64,000 nucleotides of DNA from JAKZVK01 sp965261065 (GCA_965261065.1 OZ253444.1:7254001-7318000), one strand, 5' to 3'; counted from the first letter of the stretch, positions 17,718-27,599 are shown. Notes: generated by a model not told the origin, from the sequence alone. Program-made: numbers and translations.

Positions 17718-18611
17718 ATGTCGTCCGACCCTTGGCGTCCGTCGCCGCCTCTGTCCCGCCCGTTCCCGCCGGAAGTCATCCGACCGGCTATCAACGGCGG
17801 GTATCAGACCTTCGTGCCGCGCCCACGTCCGCGGCGGCAGAAGATCTGGCTGCACGTGTTGTTGTTCGTGCTGACGGTAGCGAGTACGACGGACATGAAC
17901 GGACCTCTGTATTCCGCTTGCATCATGAGCATTCTCACCGCCCACGAGTTCGGCCACTACTTCGCGGCAAAGTATCATCGAGTACCGGCGACTCTTCCGT
18001 ACTTCATTCCCTTCCCCTCGTACTTTGGGACCCTGGGAGCCGTGATACGGATGTCGCCGGCCATTCCGAGCCGCCGCGCGCTGTTCGACATTGCCGCGGC
18101 CGGACCCATCGCCGGCCTTGTCGTTGCGTTCCCGGTAAGTATAGTCGGCGTGTTTCTGTCGAACCAGGTACAAGCCCAACCCGGCCAAACGACGATCACG
18201 CTGGGTGACCCGCTTATCTTCCGGGCTCTACAGTGGCTTTTCTTTGGGTATACCCCGGAGGGTACCGATCTGTTGTTGCACCCTATCGCGTTTGCCGGGT
18301 GGGTCGGCTTGTTCGTGACGGCTTTGAACCTGCTGCCAATCAGTCAGCTCGACGGAGGGCATATCAACTACGCGCTGTTCGGACGACGGAGCCGGGCCGT
18401 CTCGATTGTCGCCTTTGTCGGGTTGGGAGCCGTTACGATCTTCTACGGCTATCAGTACGCGCTCATCCTGATTCTTCTGTGGTTCATGGGCATCGCCCAC
18501 CCGCCGACACTGAACGACACGATCGAGCTCGGACCTGCGCGCCGCCGCATTGGCGTCTTTCTTTGGATCGTCTTTATCCTGTGCTTCAGCCCTGCGCCGT
18601 TCAAGTTCTGA
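17718..18611 (+). CDS. Site-2 protease-family (M50) membrane metalloprotease
   Basis: 297 residues from the ATG at 17718 (MSSDPWRPSPPLSRPF). The zinc-binding motif HEFGH is at residues 76-80 (SILTAHEFGHYFAAKY), and the second motif NLLPISQLDGGH lies near residue 210, both inside membrane segments. At least six hydrophobic helices. The GTLGAVIRM and DIAAAGPIAGLVVA stretches are typical of the soluble-helix/M50 group without a PDZ domain. Likely cleaves membrane-embedded substrates; its target is unknown. The ISNCY element ends about 60 bp upstream of the start. Confidence 0.9.
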   Translation: MSSDPWRPSPPLSRPFPPEVIRPAINGGYQTFVPRPRPRRQKIWLHVLLFVLTVASTTDMNGPLYSACIMSILTAHEFGHYFAAKYHRVPATLPYFIPFPSYFGTLGAVIRMSPAIPSRRALFDIAAAGPIAGLVVAFPVSIVGVFLSNQVQAQPGQTTITLGDPLIFRALQWLFFGYTPEGTDLLLHPIAFAGWVGLFVTALNLLPISQLDGGHINYALFGRRSRAVSIVAFVGLGAVTIFYGYQYALILILLWFMGIAHPPTLNDTIELGPARRRIGVFLWIVFILCFSPAPFKF

Positions 18612-18765
18612 GCCCTGGTTGAGCGGGTCTCTGTGGGCGCCGACTCGTCGAACAACCGTGGTCCTTATCGACCGCCACCAGCAATCGTTGTGGCTGCGCA
18701 AGCTTCGAGCACAAACTGACCCATGACGGGTCCGTCGATGGCCGCCGCTTGCTTATAATGTCGTT

Positions 18766-19302
18766 ATGACGAGAACGGTTCGCTTCACCGCCCTAGTCTT
18801 CCTAGCCGCCACCACGATGCTTGCCGCCAACAGCGTTCACGATTTCACCCTGAACTCGATCGACGGCGAGACGGTGCCGCTCGGCGACTACAACGGCAAA
18901 GTCCTGCTGATGGTCAACGTTGCCAGCCGCTGCGGCTTCACCCCGCAATACAAGGGCCTCGAAGCCCTCTACCGTAAGTACAAGGACGACGGCTTGGTCG
19001 TGATGGGCTTTCCGGCCAACAACTTCGGTTCACAGGAACCCGGCACCGACAAAGAGATCAAGGCTTTCTGCTCACGCAAATTCGACGTGAGCTTCCCAAT
19101 GTTCTCGAAGATCTCGGTCAAGGGCGGCGACATGGCGCCACTCTACCAGCACCTTACCTCCACCGCCGGCGGCGACGTACAATGGAACTTCACCAAGTTC
19201 CTCGTCGACGGACAAGGCAATGTGATCGGCCACTTTGCCCCTGACGTCGAGCCGGAATCGACGAAACTTACCGGGGCCGTCGAAGCCGCGCTGAAGAAGT
19301 AG
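18766..19302 (+). CDS. Secreted glutathione peroxidase-family protein
   Basis: 178 residues with a signal peptide (MTRTVRFTALVFLAATTMLA). The GPx core shows LLMVNVASRCGFTPQYKGLEALY with the catalytic Cys at residue 56 (Cys, not selenocysteine), then GFPANNFGSQEPG and a WNFTKFLVDGQGNVIG block carrying the Trp-Asn pair. Proteins of this kind reduce hydroperoxides, usually with thioredoxin. With the peroxiredoxin at 15.4 kb it gives two periplasmic peroxidases in this region. Not obviously in an operon. Confidence 0.93.
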   Translation: MTRTVRFTALVFLAATTMLAANSVHDFTLNSIDGETVPLGDYNGKVLLMVNVASRCGFTPQYKGLEALYRKYKDDGLVVMGFPANNFGSQEPGTDKEIKAFCSRKFDVSFPMFSKISVKGGDMAPLYQHLTSTAGGDVQWNFTKFLVDGQGNVIGHFAPDVEPESTKLTGAVEAALKK

Positions 19303-19485
19303 AAGGCTTTCACACAACAACTAAACTGTCAGGCGTCTGGCAGGATAAGTCTTACCCGCTTACAGCTCCGTCCCTGCGTCATGACCCTCTGTTCGATTCT
19401 CTGGCCGGCGGCGCGCACGGTAGGATAGGACTGCACCGTGCACGGACACATCGGACCATGTCCTACGGTAGCCGAAGGGACAAGC

Positions 19486-21084
19486 ATGAAACATGCGATT
19501 CTCGCGACCCTTCTGTTCATGCTGCCTGTGGTCGCCCTTGCGGAGGACGCCATCCACATCGGCTCCCGGCGCGAGTTGTTTGTGGACGACCATCTCGTCG
19601 ATCGCCTCGGGGGCAAAGCGGAACTGCGGTTGCATCAGCCCACACCACGGGAAGTGGCGCTCCTGCATGATGCTCCCTGGGAAGGGAACGCCACCGCCTA
19701 CCACAGCATCTTCAGGGATGGCGATCGCTACCGCATGTACTATCGTGCCTGGCACCTGACCGTCGACTCGGACCAACTTAGTCAGGGCATCGTGAGCCTT
19801 TGTTACGCCGAAAGTCGCGACGGCATTCACTGGACGAAGCCGCCACTGGGGCTCCACGAGTTTCAGGGCAGCAAGGCCAACAACATCGTCATCTCCAACG
19901 AGATGGCCATGGGTCATCAGGTGACGATGGGAGGTCCGGCAGTCTTTCGAGATACGAATCCGAATACGTTGCCGGACGAACAATACAAAACCTTCCTGAT
20001 CTCCAAGAGCCCACTCGGCATGCGTCCCTACAAGTCGGCCGACGGCATCCACTGGTCGCCGATGACCGACGGGCCGACGATTACCAACGGTGCTTTCGAT
20101 TCGCAGAACCTCGTGTTCTGGGACTCCGTGCATGGCGAGTATCGTGCATTCTGGCGCTACTTCACGAAAGGGACTACCGACGACAAGGCCTGGAAGCCGA
20201 GCGGGATACGTGCCATCCGTACCGCCACATCAGACGATTTGCGGCATTGGAAGAACGAGGCGAATCTCGCGTATGTCGATTCCCCGCCGGAGGAGTTGTA
20301 TGAGAACGGCGTTGCGCCGTATCACCGTGCACCACACCTGTTGATCGGATTTCCGGTTCGCTACATCGATCGGGCCGGTGCGCCATCCACTTCGGGTCGC
20401 GATGGCCGCGACACGCCTGGGCTGGAGAACACCCGTGCGTGGCCGGTGTCGCTGCGCGCGCTGCCGGACCTTCAACAGCGCGAGGCGCGGGCCGCATCCA
20501 GTGAGCGCTATGGCAGCGCCATCACCGAGGGTTTGCTGATGGCCGGCCGCGACGGCGTTACATTCAAACGCTGGAATGAGGGGTTTCTTCGACCCGGCAT
20601 CGAACGTCCGGGCACGTGGAACTACGGACAGCAGTTCATCGGCTGGCATCTGGTCGAGACCGCGTCGCAACTTGCGGGAGCACCCAACGAACTCTCGCTG
20701 TACGCGACCGAGGGCTACTGGACGGCGCAAAAGGGGACCTCTTTGCGGCGCTACACATTGCGGCTGGATGGCTTCGTTTCGGTCCAAGCTCCCATGAGTG
20801 GCGGCGAACTCATCACAAGGCCCGTGACGTTCACGGGTGGCACACTTTCCCTCAACTTCGCCACCTCGGCGGCGGGCAGCTTGCGCGTCGAACTACAAGA
20901 CGTTCAAGGAAAAGCTTTGCCAGGCTACGCGCTCAACGACTGCGACGAGTTGTTTGGTGACACCGTTGACCGGACCGTGACCTGGCACAACAAGAGCGAC
21001 CTGTCGACCTTGATAGGTGACGTCGTGCGTGTGCGCTTTGTGTTGCGCGACGCCGATCTGTTTGCGTTCCAGTTCGCCGAGTGA
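19486..21084 (+). CDS. Secreted five-bladed-propeller-like protein of unknown function
   Basis: 532 residues from the ATG at 19486, which gives a signal peptide (MKHAILATLLFMLPVVALAED). The mature part begins IHIGSRRELFVDDHLVDRLGG and has repeating glycoside-hydrolase-43/62-like phrases such as RYRMYYRAWH, YAESRDGIHWTKPPLGL and KSADGIHWSPMTDG. These suggest a beta-propeller related to sugar-acting enzymes; I see no confirmed catalytic triad. The last ~90 residues look like a beta-sandwich. Similar secreted proteins are common in Planctomycetota and Acidobacteriota. Substrate unknown. Confidence 0.6.
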   Translation: MKHAILATLLFMLPVVALAEDAIHIGSRRELFVDDHLVDRLGGKAELRLHQPTPREVALLHDAPWEGNATAYHSIFRDGDRYRMYYRAWHLTVDSDQLSQGIVSLCYAESRDGIHWTKPPLGLHEFQGSKANNIVISNEMAMGHQVTMGGPAVFRDTNPNTLPDEQYKTFLISKSPLGMRPYKSADGIHWSPMTDGPTITNGAFDSQNLVFWDSVHGEYRAFWRYFTKGTTDDKAWKPSGIRAIRTATSDDLRHWKNEANLAYVDSPPEELYENGVAPYHRAPHLLIGFPVRYIDRAGAPSTSGRDGRDTPGLENTRAWPVSLRALPDLQQREARAASSERYGSAITEGLLMAGRDGVTFKRWNEGFLRPGIERPGTWNYGQQFIGWHLVETASQLAGAPNELSLYATEGYWTAQKGTSLRRYTLRLDGFVSVQAPMSGGELITRPVTFTGGTLSLNFATSAAGSLRVELQDVQGKALPGYALNDCDELFGDTVDRTVTWHNKSDLSTLIGDVVRVRFVLRDADLFAFQFAE

Positions 21085-21209
21085 CGAAAAATCCTCGTAA
21101 GCCGTTACCTTGGGCACTTCTGCGCATCAGGACGCCCATGCATCGCTATCCCGTCCGCAGTTCGCGCGTCAGTCCGTCCTAACCGCTCTGATAGACTCAC
21201 AAACGCGGC

Positions 21210-24101
21210 ATGGGTGACGCGAACCGAGGCGCCGTTGAGACATCGCAGGGTGACGCCGCCCCGCGCCTTCTACAAATCGTCGAAGAGCTCGTCCTCGAAC
21301 TCCACCCGCATCGCCGCGGACGCCTGCGGCTCACGCTCCAAAGCTCGCTCGACCGCGACCTCGCCATCGACAGCCTCGGCCTCGCCGAGTTGCTCAACCG
21401 CATCGAAACCACCTTTCGTGTCCGGCTGCCCGATGACCTGCTGGCCCGTGCCAACACGGTAGGAGAGTTACTCGTGGCCATCGGACCCGGCGTGGCGCCT
21501 GCTACCGAGGTAATCGAGCCTGCCGCGCCCACCGCTCAGCACGCTCCCGAAACACCGCTCGACGCCTCGACGCTGACTGAAATCCTCGACCGGCTTGCCC
21601 GCGACCGCCCTGACAATCTCCACGTCCTCTTCCCCGACCGCACAACCCACCCCACCCGCCTCACCTACGGCGACCTGGCTCAAGGCGCTCGTTCCGTTGC
21701 CGCGGGACTGCTGACGCGCGGGCTCGCGCCGGGCGACCGCGTGGCGCTCATGCTGCCCACCGGGCCCGATTTCTTCCTCGGCTTCTTCGGCGCGCTTTAC
21801 GCCAGGGCCGTCCCCGTACCCATCTATCCGCCGCTGCGCATGTCGCAGATCGAAGAGCACCTGCGCCGCCAGGCCGGCATTCTCAACAATGCCGAGGCCG
21901 CGGCGCTCATCACGATGGACGAAGCTCGCACCGTCGCGATACTACTACGCGGGCAAGTGCCGTCGCTCCGCATCGTCGACACGGTCGAGCACCTGGCTGT
22001 CGGCCAGGCTCCCTCTCCGCCACGCCGCGACGATCCTGACGCCACCGTCTTTCTGCAATATACCTCCGGCAGCACGGGCGACCCGAAGGGCGTCGTCATC
22101 ACCCACAACAACCTGCTGGCCAACCTCAACGCCATCCGTGACCGCTTTGGGCCCGGGCCCTCGGATGTGATTGTGAGTTGGCTGCCGCTCTATCACGACA
22201 TGGGTTTGATCGGAGCATGGCTGGCGAGCTTGGCCTTCGGCATCCCGGCCGTGATTCTGTCGCCCTTGACGTTCCTGACCCGTCCGCAAGAGTGGCTCTG
22301 GGCGATTCACCGCCACCGTGGCACCTACTCGGGCGGGCCCAACTTCGGCTTCGAGCTGTGCCTGCGAAAAATACCCGACGAGGCGATCGAAGGCCTCGAC
22401 CTTAGCTCGCTCCGCCATATGGCCAACGGGGCCGAGCCGATCAACGCATCGACGATCCGCCGCTTCACCGAGCGGTTTGCGAAATACGGCTTCCGCGCTG
22501 ATGCCATGCGCCCGGTGTACGGCATGGCCGAGAACACGCTGGGCCTGTCGATCCCACTTTCGGGAAGTGTGCCCGTGATCGACCGCATTGCTCGCGACCC
22601 ACTCGCGAAGCGCGGGGAGGCCGTCGTGGTTGCCCAACCGGCGGGCCCCCCGTCGGGGGCCAAGGAGGCCGCGGCCCTCGAGGTGGTTGGCTGCGGACCG
22701 GTCCTCAAGGGCAACGAAGTCCGGATCATCGGCTCTAACGGACGCGAACTGCCCGATCGCCGGGAAGGGCGCCTCCAATTCCGCGGTCCGTCGTCAACGC
22801 AGGGCTACTTCCGAAACGAAGCCAAGACCCGCGAGCTGATGGACGGCGATTGGCGAGAGAGCGGAGACCTCGCCTACATCGCCAACGGCGAGGTCTTCGT
22901 CACGGGCCGATCGAAGGACATCATCATTCGCGCCGGCCGCAACATCCATCCCCACGAACTCGAAGCCGCCGTAGGCGACATCGACGGCATCCGCAAGGGC
23001 TGTGTCGCCGCTTTGGGAATCGCCGATACCACCGCAGGGACCGAGAAGATCGTGATCGTCGCCGAGACACGCGAGGAAGACGCAAGCACCCGCGCCGAAC
23101 TCGAAGACCAGGTCGCCGCCACCGCCGCCGAGTTTCTCGACACGCCGGCGGAAGAGGTGCTGCTCGTCCCGCCTCATACGGTCCCGAAAACATCGAGCGG
23201 CAAGCTCCGCCGCGCCGCGATGAAGGAATACTACGAGCGCGGACAGATCGGGTCGAGCCCACGCGCCCTGTGGTGGCAACTGACGCGCCTGAGCACCAAG
23301 GCGTTCCTGGTGCGCGCACAGCAACGGGTGACGGCTGCGCTGACCGCCCTCTACGGCGTCTACTGGTGGCTGGTGGCCACGCCGTTGCTGCTGTCGGCCT
23401 GTTTGTGGACGCTGGTCGCTCCCCTGCCCGCGTGGCGCTGGGCCGCGCTCCGTGTCGCCGCGCGGGCCGTGCTGTGGCTAACAGCCATTCCCCTGACCAT
23501 CTCGGGCCGGGAAAAGATCCCAAAGACCAGTGCCGTCATGGTGGCCAATCACACCAGCTATTTCGACGTGCTCGTGATCGCCGCCGCCCTTGCTGGGCCC
23601 ATGGTCTTCGTCGCCAAGAAGGAGTACGAATCGCAGTGGCTCATCGCCCTCTTCCTTCGGCGGATCGGCAGCATCTTCGTCGAACGCTCCGACGCCGCCG
23701 GTGGAGTCGAAGACACCGAGAAGATCCGGGACGTGCTGCGGCAAGGGGGCCGTGTCTTCTTTTTCCCCGAGGGGACGTTCGTTCCCAGTGGCGGCCTGCT
23801 TCCCTTCCGCGGAGGCGCCTTCGTAGCGGCGGCGGAAGCACGGGCACCGGTCGTGCCGATCACAATTCGCGGCCTTCGATCCATCCTGCGAGATGAGTCG
23901 TCTCTTCCCCGTCCAGGCCGTGTTTCGGTGGAAGTCGACGAGCCACTGATCCCGCGGGAAGGCGGTTTCCACGAGGCCATTCGGCTGCGCGATGAAGCCC
24001 GCCGGGCGATTCTCAGCCGCTGCGAGGAGGCCGACCTCGGCCACGAGCACATCATCTTCCTCGAGTCGGGCATCGAACGGTTGCGGCCCGACGACGGCTA
24101 G
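21210..24101 (+). CDS. Three-domain fusion: acyl carrier protein, fatty-acyl-AMP ligase, acyltransferase
   Basis: 963 residues. (1) An acyl-carrier domain at about residues 20-90, with DLAIDSLGLAELLNRIE holding the phosphopantetheine Ser. (2) An adenylate-forming ligase at about 125-665, with FLQYTSGSTGDPKGVVITHNN (P-loop) and GDLAYIANGEVFVTGRSKDIIIRAGRN. The inserted-loop style and the VPKTSSGKLRRAAM end resemble fatty-acyl-AMP ligases. (3) A PlsC-like acyltransferase at about 750-940, with NHTSYFD (HX4D) and FFPEGTF. The fusion implies that a free fatty acid is activated, loaded on the carrier and passed to a glycerophospholipid or similar acceptor at the membrane. The MFS gene follows 9 bp later, so they probably share a transcript. 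Confidence 0.9.
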   Translation: MGDANRGAVETSQGDAAPRLLQIVEELVLELHPHRRGRLRLTLQSSLDRDLAIDSLGLAELLNRIETTFRVRLPDDLLARANTVGELLVAIGPGVAPATEVIEPAAPTAQHAPETPLDASTLTEILDRLARDRPDNLHVLFPDRTTHPTRLTYGDLAQGARSVAAGLLTRGLAPGDRVALMLPTGPDFFLGFFGALYARAVPVPIYPPLRMSQIEEHLRRQAGILNNAEAAALITMDEARTVAILLRGQVPSLRIVDTVEHLAVGQAPSPPRRDDPDATVFLQYTSGSTGDPKGVVITHNNLLANLNAIRDRFGPGPSDVIVSWLPLYHDMGLIGAWLASLAFGIPAVILSPLTFLTRPQEWLWAIHRHRGTYSGGPNFGFELCLRKIPDEAIEGLDLSSLRHMANGAEPINASTIRRFTERFAKYGFRADAMRPVYGMAENTLGLSIPLSGSVPVIDRIARDPLAKRGEAVVVAQPAGPPSGAKEAAALEVVGCGPVLKGNEVRIIGSNGRELPDRREGRLQFRGPSSTQGYFRNEAKTRELMDGDWRESGDLAYIANGEVFVTGRSKDIIIRAGRNIHPHELEAAVGDIDGIRKGCVAALGIADTTAGTEKIVIVAETREEDASTRAELEDQVAATAAEFLDTPAEEVLLVPPHTVPKTSSGKLRRAAMKEYYERGQIGSSPRALWWQLTRLSTKAFLVRAQQRVTAALTALYGVYWWLVATPLLLSACLWTLVAPLPAWRWAALRVAARAVLWLTAIPLTISGREKIPKTSAVMVANHTSYFDVLVIAAALAGPMVFVAKKEYESQWLIALFLRRIGSIFVERSDAAGGVEDTEKIRDVLRQGGRVFFFPEGTFVPSGGLLPFRGGAFVAAAEARAPVVPITIRGLRSILRDESSLPRPGRVSVEVDEPLIPREGGFHEAIRLRDEARRAILSRCEEADLGHEHIIFLESGIERLRPDDG

Positions 24102-24110
24102 CGACGCACA

Positions 24111-25454
24111 GTGCCTACACTGACCGGCGAACGCGGCGGCCTCCTCAAGGCGCTAGGACTCCACCGCCGCGAATTGCGTGCCTGGGCGATGTACGACTGG
24201 GCGAACTCCGCCTTCGTGACGACCGTCATGGCGGCGGTGCTGCCGATCTACTACCACCAGGTTGCGGCCGTCGGCCTGCCCGAAAACCTGCGCACCGCCT
24301 ACTGGGGCTACACGCAAACCATCGCGCTGGCTGTCGTCGCGCTCAGCTCGCCGATTCTGGGCGCGATGGCCGACCACCTCGGCGCGAAGAAGAAGTTCCT
24401 GGCCTTCTTCGCATTCACCGGCGTGTTGGGCTCGGCGGTGCTCTACTTTGTGCAGCTTGGTGACTGGGTGCTCGCGTCGGCGGCGTTCATCGTTGGCAAC
24501 ATCGGCTTTGCCGCCAGCGAGATGTTCTACGAATCACTTCTACCTCACATCGCAAAGCCGAATGAAATCGACCGAGTCTCGACAGCGGGATACGCGACGG
24601 GCTACGTGGGTGGAGGTCTGCTTCTGGCGGTGCACCTGGCTTGGATCAGCTCACCCGAAACCTTCGGCCTATCCGACTCGGGCCAAGCCTCGCGCGTCGC
24701 GTTCGCGACAGTGGCGGTCTGGTGGGGTTTGTTCACCATCCCGATCTTGCGGCACGTCCGCGAACCGGCGACCACCTTCATCGCACCAGGTTCTGGCGGC
24801 AGTCCGCTTCGAGTCGGGTTTCAACGAGTGCTGGCAACGCTCCGCGAGGTGCGCCAACGACGTCAGGTTTTTCTGTTTCTGCTGGCGTTCTGGTGCTACA
24901 ACGACGGCATCAATACCATCATCAAGATGGCGACGATTTACGGCGCCGAGATCGGTATCGGCGAGACCGACCTGATCGGCGCGCTGCTGCTGGTGCAGTT
25001 CGTCGGAATCCCCTGCACGTTCGCCTTCGGCGCCCTGGCCTCGCACATCGGAGCCAAGAACGGCATCTACCTTGCGCTTGCCGTCTACACGGCGGTGGCG
25101 GTGTTCGGCTACTTCATCAGCACGGCCTGGCATTTCTGGGTGCTGGCTTGCGGTGTTGCGGTCGTGCAAGGCGGCAGCCAGGCGCTGAGTCGGTCTCTGT
25201 TCGCAACGCTGATCCCGGCGAACAAGTCATCGCAGTTCTTCGGCTTCTACAACATCACCGGAAAGTTTGGAAACCTGATCGGCCCCCTCGTCTTCGCGTT
25301 GGTGAGCCAGTGGACGGGCGGCAGCCGTATGAGCATCCTGGCGCTCGTCTTCTTCTTCGTCACCGGCATGGCGCTGCTGAGCCGCGTCGACGTCGAGCAA
25401 GGACGCGAGGCGGCACAGGCTGAAACCTCGAACGCTCGCCTTCGGCCTACTTAA
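24111..25454 (+). CDS. MFS transporter, UMF1/Atg22-like
   Basis: 447 residues from a GTG start only 9 bp after the fused ligase gene. About twelve membrane segments. The N-terminus RELRAWAMYDWANSAFVTTVMAAVLPIYY is the UMF1 (Atg22-like) signature, and ILGAMADHLGAKKKF is the MFS loop 2-3 motif. QGGSQALSRSLFATLIPANKSSQFFGFYNITGKFG in the second half is also typical. The substrate is unknown. Linkage to a lipid-remodelling enzyme could mean export or uptake of a lipid precursor (inference). Its last bases overlap the convergent DinB gene. Confidence 0.88.
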   Translation: MPTLTGERGGLLKALGLHRRELRAWAMYDWANSAFVTTVMAAVLPIYYHQVAAVGLPENLRTAYWGYTQTIALAVVALSSPILGAMADHLGAKKKFLAFFAFTGVLGSAVLYFVQLGDWVLASAAFIVGNIGFAASEMFYESLLPHIAKPNEIDRVSTAGYATGYVGGGLLLAVHLAWISSPETFGLSDSGQASRVAFATVAVWWGLFTIPILRHVREPATTFIAPGSGGSPLRVGFQRVLATLREVRQRRQVFLFLLAFWCYNDGINTIIKMATIYGAEIGIGETDLIGALLLVQFVGIPCTFAFGALASHIGAKNGIYLALAVYTAVAVFGYFISTAWHFWVLACGVAVVQGGSQALSRSLFATLIPANKSSQFFGFYNITGKFGNLIGPLVFALVSQWTGGSRMSILALVFFFVTGMALLSRVDVEQGREAAQAETSNARLRPT

Positions 25455-25984
25455 GCCGCGGCGCCCGTGAACTGCCCGCGCGTCGAGAACTGCCCCGGCT
25501 CCATCCCAAAGTAGAGAACGCCCGAGTCGGCGTCGATGCCCGACTGCCGCACGTACCAGAAGAGCTGCATCACGTGGTTGGCCGTGTGAATCAAACACAG
25601 CGACACGCCCATCTCTTCCGCCGTGCCCTCGAACTTCACCTCGCCGGCTTCGATCTTCGAACGCGAGGTCTCGAAGTGCTCTTGAGTCATCTCTTCGAGC
25701 GTGGTGCGCGCCTGCGCGAAGGCCGCCTTGACCTCGTCGAGCAGTTGTTGCTTGGTCTTGCCGCTGCCACCGTCCAAGTCTGCCGGACGCGGCTCCCAAT
25801 CGCCCGAAACCAGACTCGTGGCCATGCGGGGGACGGCGTCGATCATGTGCTGGACCACGGCGCGCGTGGTCATCGTGTTCTCGACCGGGCTCCACTCAAG
25901 CTGGTCGTCCGGAAAGAGCGAGAGCATCCGCGTGATGGGGCCTTCAAACCGGCAGTACTGATTGATAAAGAATTCCTTGGTCAT
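25451..25984 (-). CDS. DinB-family protein
   Basis: 177 residues. A four-helix DinB/YfiT fold is indicated by FFINQYCRFEGPITRMLSLFPDDQLEWSPVENTMT, an HMIDAVPRM histidine in the first half and IHTANHVMQLFWYVRQSG with the late metal-site His. These proteins bind a divalent metal and several are thiol-dependent transferases; this one has no assigned substrate. It is convergent with and overlaps the MFS gene by 4 bp. Confidence 0.85.
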   Translation of the reverse strand: MTKEFFINQYCRFEGPITRMLSLFPDDQLEWSPVENTMTTRAVVQHMIDAVPRMATSLVSGDWEPRPADLDGGSGKTKQQLLDEVKAAFAQARTTLEEMTQEHFETSRSKIEAGEVKFEGTAEEMGVSLCLIHTANHVMQLFWYVRQSGIDADSGVLYFGMEPGQFSTRGQFTGAAA

Positions 25985-26277
25985 CCTGTTCCTCCTGGTC
26001 GTCGGGTATTCGGTGAGTCACGCCCGCGTCAAAATAGTTTACCAAGTAGTTAAGTATTTTGCAAGCGGCCTCTCAGCCGGTTCGGCCGAGCAACTTTCCG
26101 AGGCTTCCCAGATCATGAATCATGCCGTGATGTGTCATCCGCGGTCAACAGTCGAGTAGGGCCCATGTTGAGATTCAGGTTAGGACCTCCGTGACGCGCT
26201 GGCCTCTCGCTCCTCAAGCTATGTACAATCGAAATCGACGACTCAGCTACTCCGAGATTGCGCAGAGGTGGGAAATC

Positions 26278-26781
26278 ATGAGGACAAACCTCCAACGGTT
26301 CACGCTTGCCGTCTTGCCGGCCATCGCGTGCCTCAGCCTTCCGGCCGCCGCCGAGGAGACCAACAAGCTGGGCCTGCCCAACCCTGAGAAGCCCGACGTA
26401 CCCTATCTTATTCACGCCTCGATCCTCGTCGAGACGGAGCAGTCCGAGGCGACCGAAGAGAAACGCAAGAACGAGTTGCTCTACGCCGTCCCGGGCGCCA
26501 ACTCCGGTGTGCAGACACCGCTGGCTTCCCCCGAGTTACTGTTCCGAACCGAGAACATCGACCCGCGTGATCTCGCGTTCTTTCGGTTTTCCTCTGTGAA
26601 GAGACGCCGCGAACTGCTCTACCAGAAAAAGAAGAAGATCAAGGCCGAGCCGATCCGCATCTCGCTCTACCCCGTGGAGGATGGCTTGGTCAAGATCCGC
26701 GTCGACGACAGCCTGTTGCCGGGCGAATACTGCCTCACACCCAGCGGCGCCAACGCCGTCTTCTGCTTCACCGTTTTCTAG
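26278..26781 (+). CDS. Secreted protein of unknown function
   Basis: 167 residues from the ATG at 26278, chosen because it gives a signal peptide (MRTNLQRFTLAVLPAIACLSLPAAAE); an in-frame ATG at 26191 would bury it. The mature protein reads LGLPNPEKPDVPYLIHASILVETE, then a long basic stretch (YQKKKKIKAEPIRISLYP) and GEYCLTPSGANAVFCFTVF. The last part resembles beta-sandwich proteins whose C-terminus ends with an aromatic strand. Probably extracytoplasmic; no family recognised. Confidence 0.65.
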   Translation: MRTNLQRFTLAVLPAIACLSLPAAAEETNKLGLPNPEKPDVPYLIHASILVETEQSEATEEKRKNELLYAVPGANSGVQTPLASPELLFRTENIDPRDLAFFRFSSVKRRRELLYQKKKKIKAEPIRISLYPVEDGLVKIRVDDSLLPGEYCLTPSGANAVFCFTVF

Positions 26782-26835
26782 GATGTCGGTACTTTGCGGC
26801 GTTCGTTTTCGAACGACCCTGGGAACAACTCCCCC

Positions 26836-27327
26836 TCAGTGAAACGCGCCTGCTAATTCCGCGAAGGTCGCCAACCTTCCTCCGTTCTCCGCCATGAACG
26901 CTCTCGCGCCCTGCTCACCGGCGAACGCAAGGATGCTCGGCGAGCAACGGTCAAACTCCAGGTGGCTCGCCTCTTTGCTTTCATTGACGAGAGGCTTGGC
27001 GTGCAGGCAATGGTTCACGTTGCTGCCGACCACCAAGTAGGCGCTCTCTGGGGAGAGCGGCTTCTCGGAAGCATAGTCGGTCAATTCGATCACTCGAACC
27101 GACTGACCTGTTTGCCGATGGTCTGCCAACGCGCACGCCGGGCAGCAGAACTCTTTCCGTTCGTTCCCAACGAGACCTACCACCTGAGCGTGGGAATGCA
27201 ACGGCCGACTGCACGCCTCGCAGACTAGCCCGCCCTGGTCTTGCAGCATGCGCCAAGCGCCGTAGCCCAGAGCCAGGGCCAGGACTGAAATCACAACGCC
27301 GCCGATCCACACGGAGTGTCGCTTCAT
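26836..27327 (-). CDS. NosL-like membrane-anchored protein
   Basis: 163 residues. N-terminal membrane anchor (VVISVLALALGYGAWRML), then a domain like NosL, the copper-chaperone-type accessory protein of nitrous-oxide reductase: CEACSRPLHSHAQVVG, FCCPACALADHRQTG, DYASEKPLSPESAYLVVGSNVNHC and RCSPSILAFAGEQGARAF. The cysteine pairs fit metal binding. No nos genes are nearby, so its partner is unknown; it may deliver copper to another periplasmic enzyme (inference). Confidence 0.7.
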   Translation of the reverse strand: MKRHSVWIGGVVISVLALALGYGAWRMLQDQGGLVCEACSRPLHSHAQVVGLVGNERKEFCCPACALADHRQTGQSVRVIELTDYASEKPLSPESAYLVVGSNVNHCLHAKPLVNESKEASHLEFDRCSPSILAFAGEQGARAFMAENGGRLATFAELAGAFH

Positions 27328-27599
27328 GGCTCAATCCTGTACTTCGCTGTTCGGTCCTATCAAGATACCAACAGTGATGGCCCAAGCAGGGAAAAATACC
27401 GCCGACAGCGGATCGGCCACATCTATTTTCTTTCAGCAGCCCGCCAGACTCGACGAGCGAGCTTCCAGCCCGCAAGCCCGTGCGGACCAAGTACTCGCCT
27501 ACGGAACCGGTTTCGGGCTTCCGGTTACACTACCCTGAGGATCTGAAGTCGAGCAGGCACTATCAGCCCTCGTCTTCCTGACTCTCTAGTCCACCCCTC

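Noticed and set aside
16346..18208. A 620-codon plus-strand frame across the ISNCY element
   Set aside because: Antisense to the transposase and out of frame with the site-2 protease; no recognisable domain.
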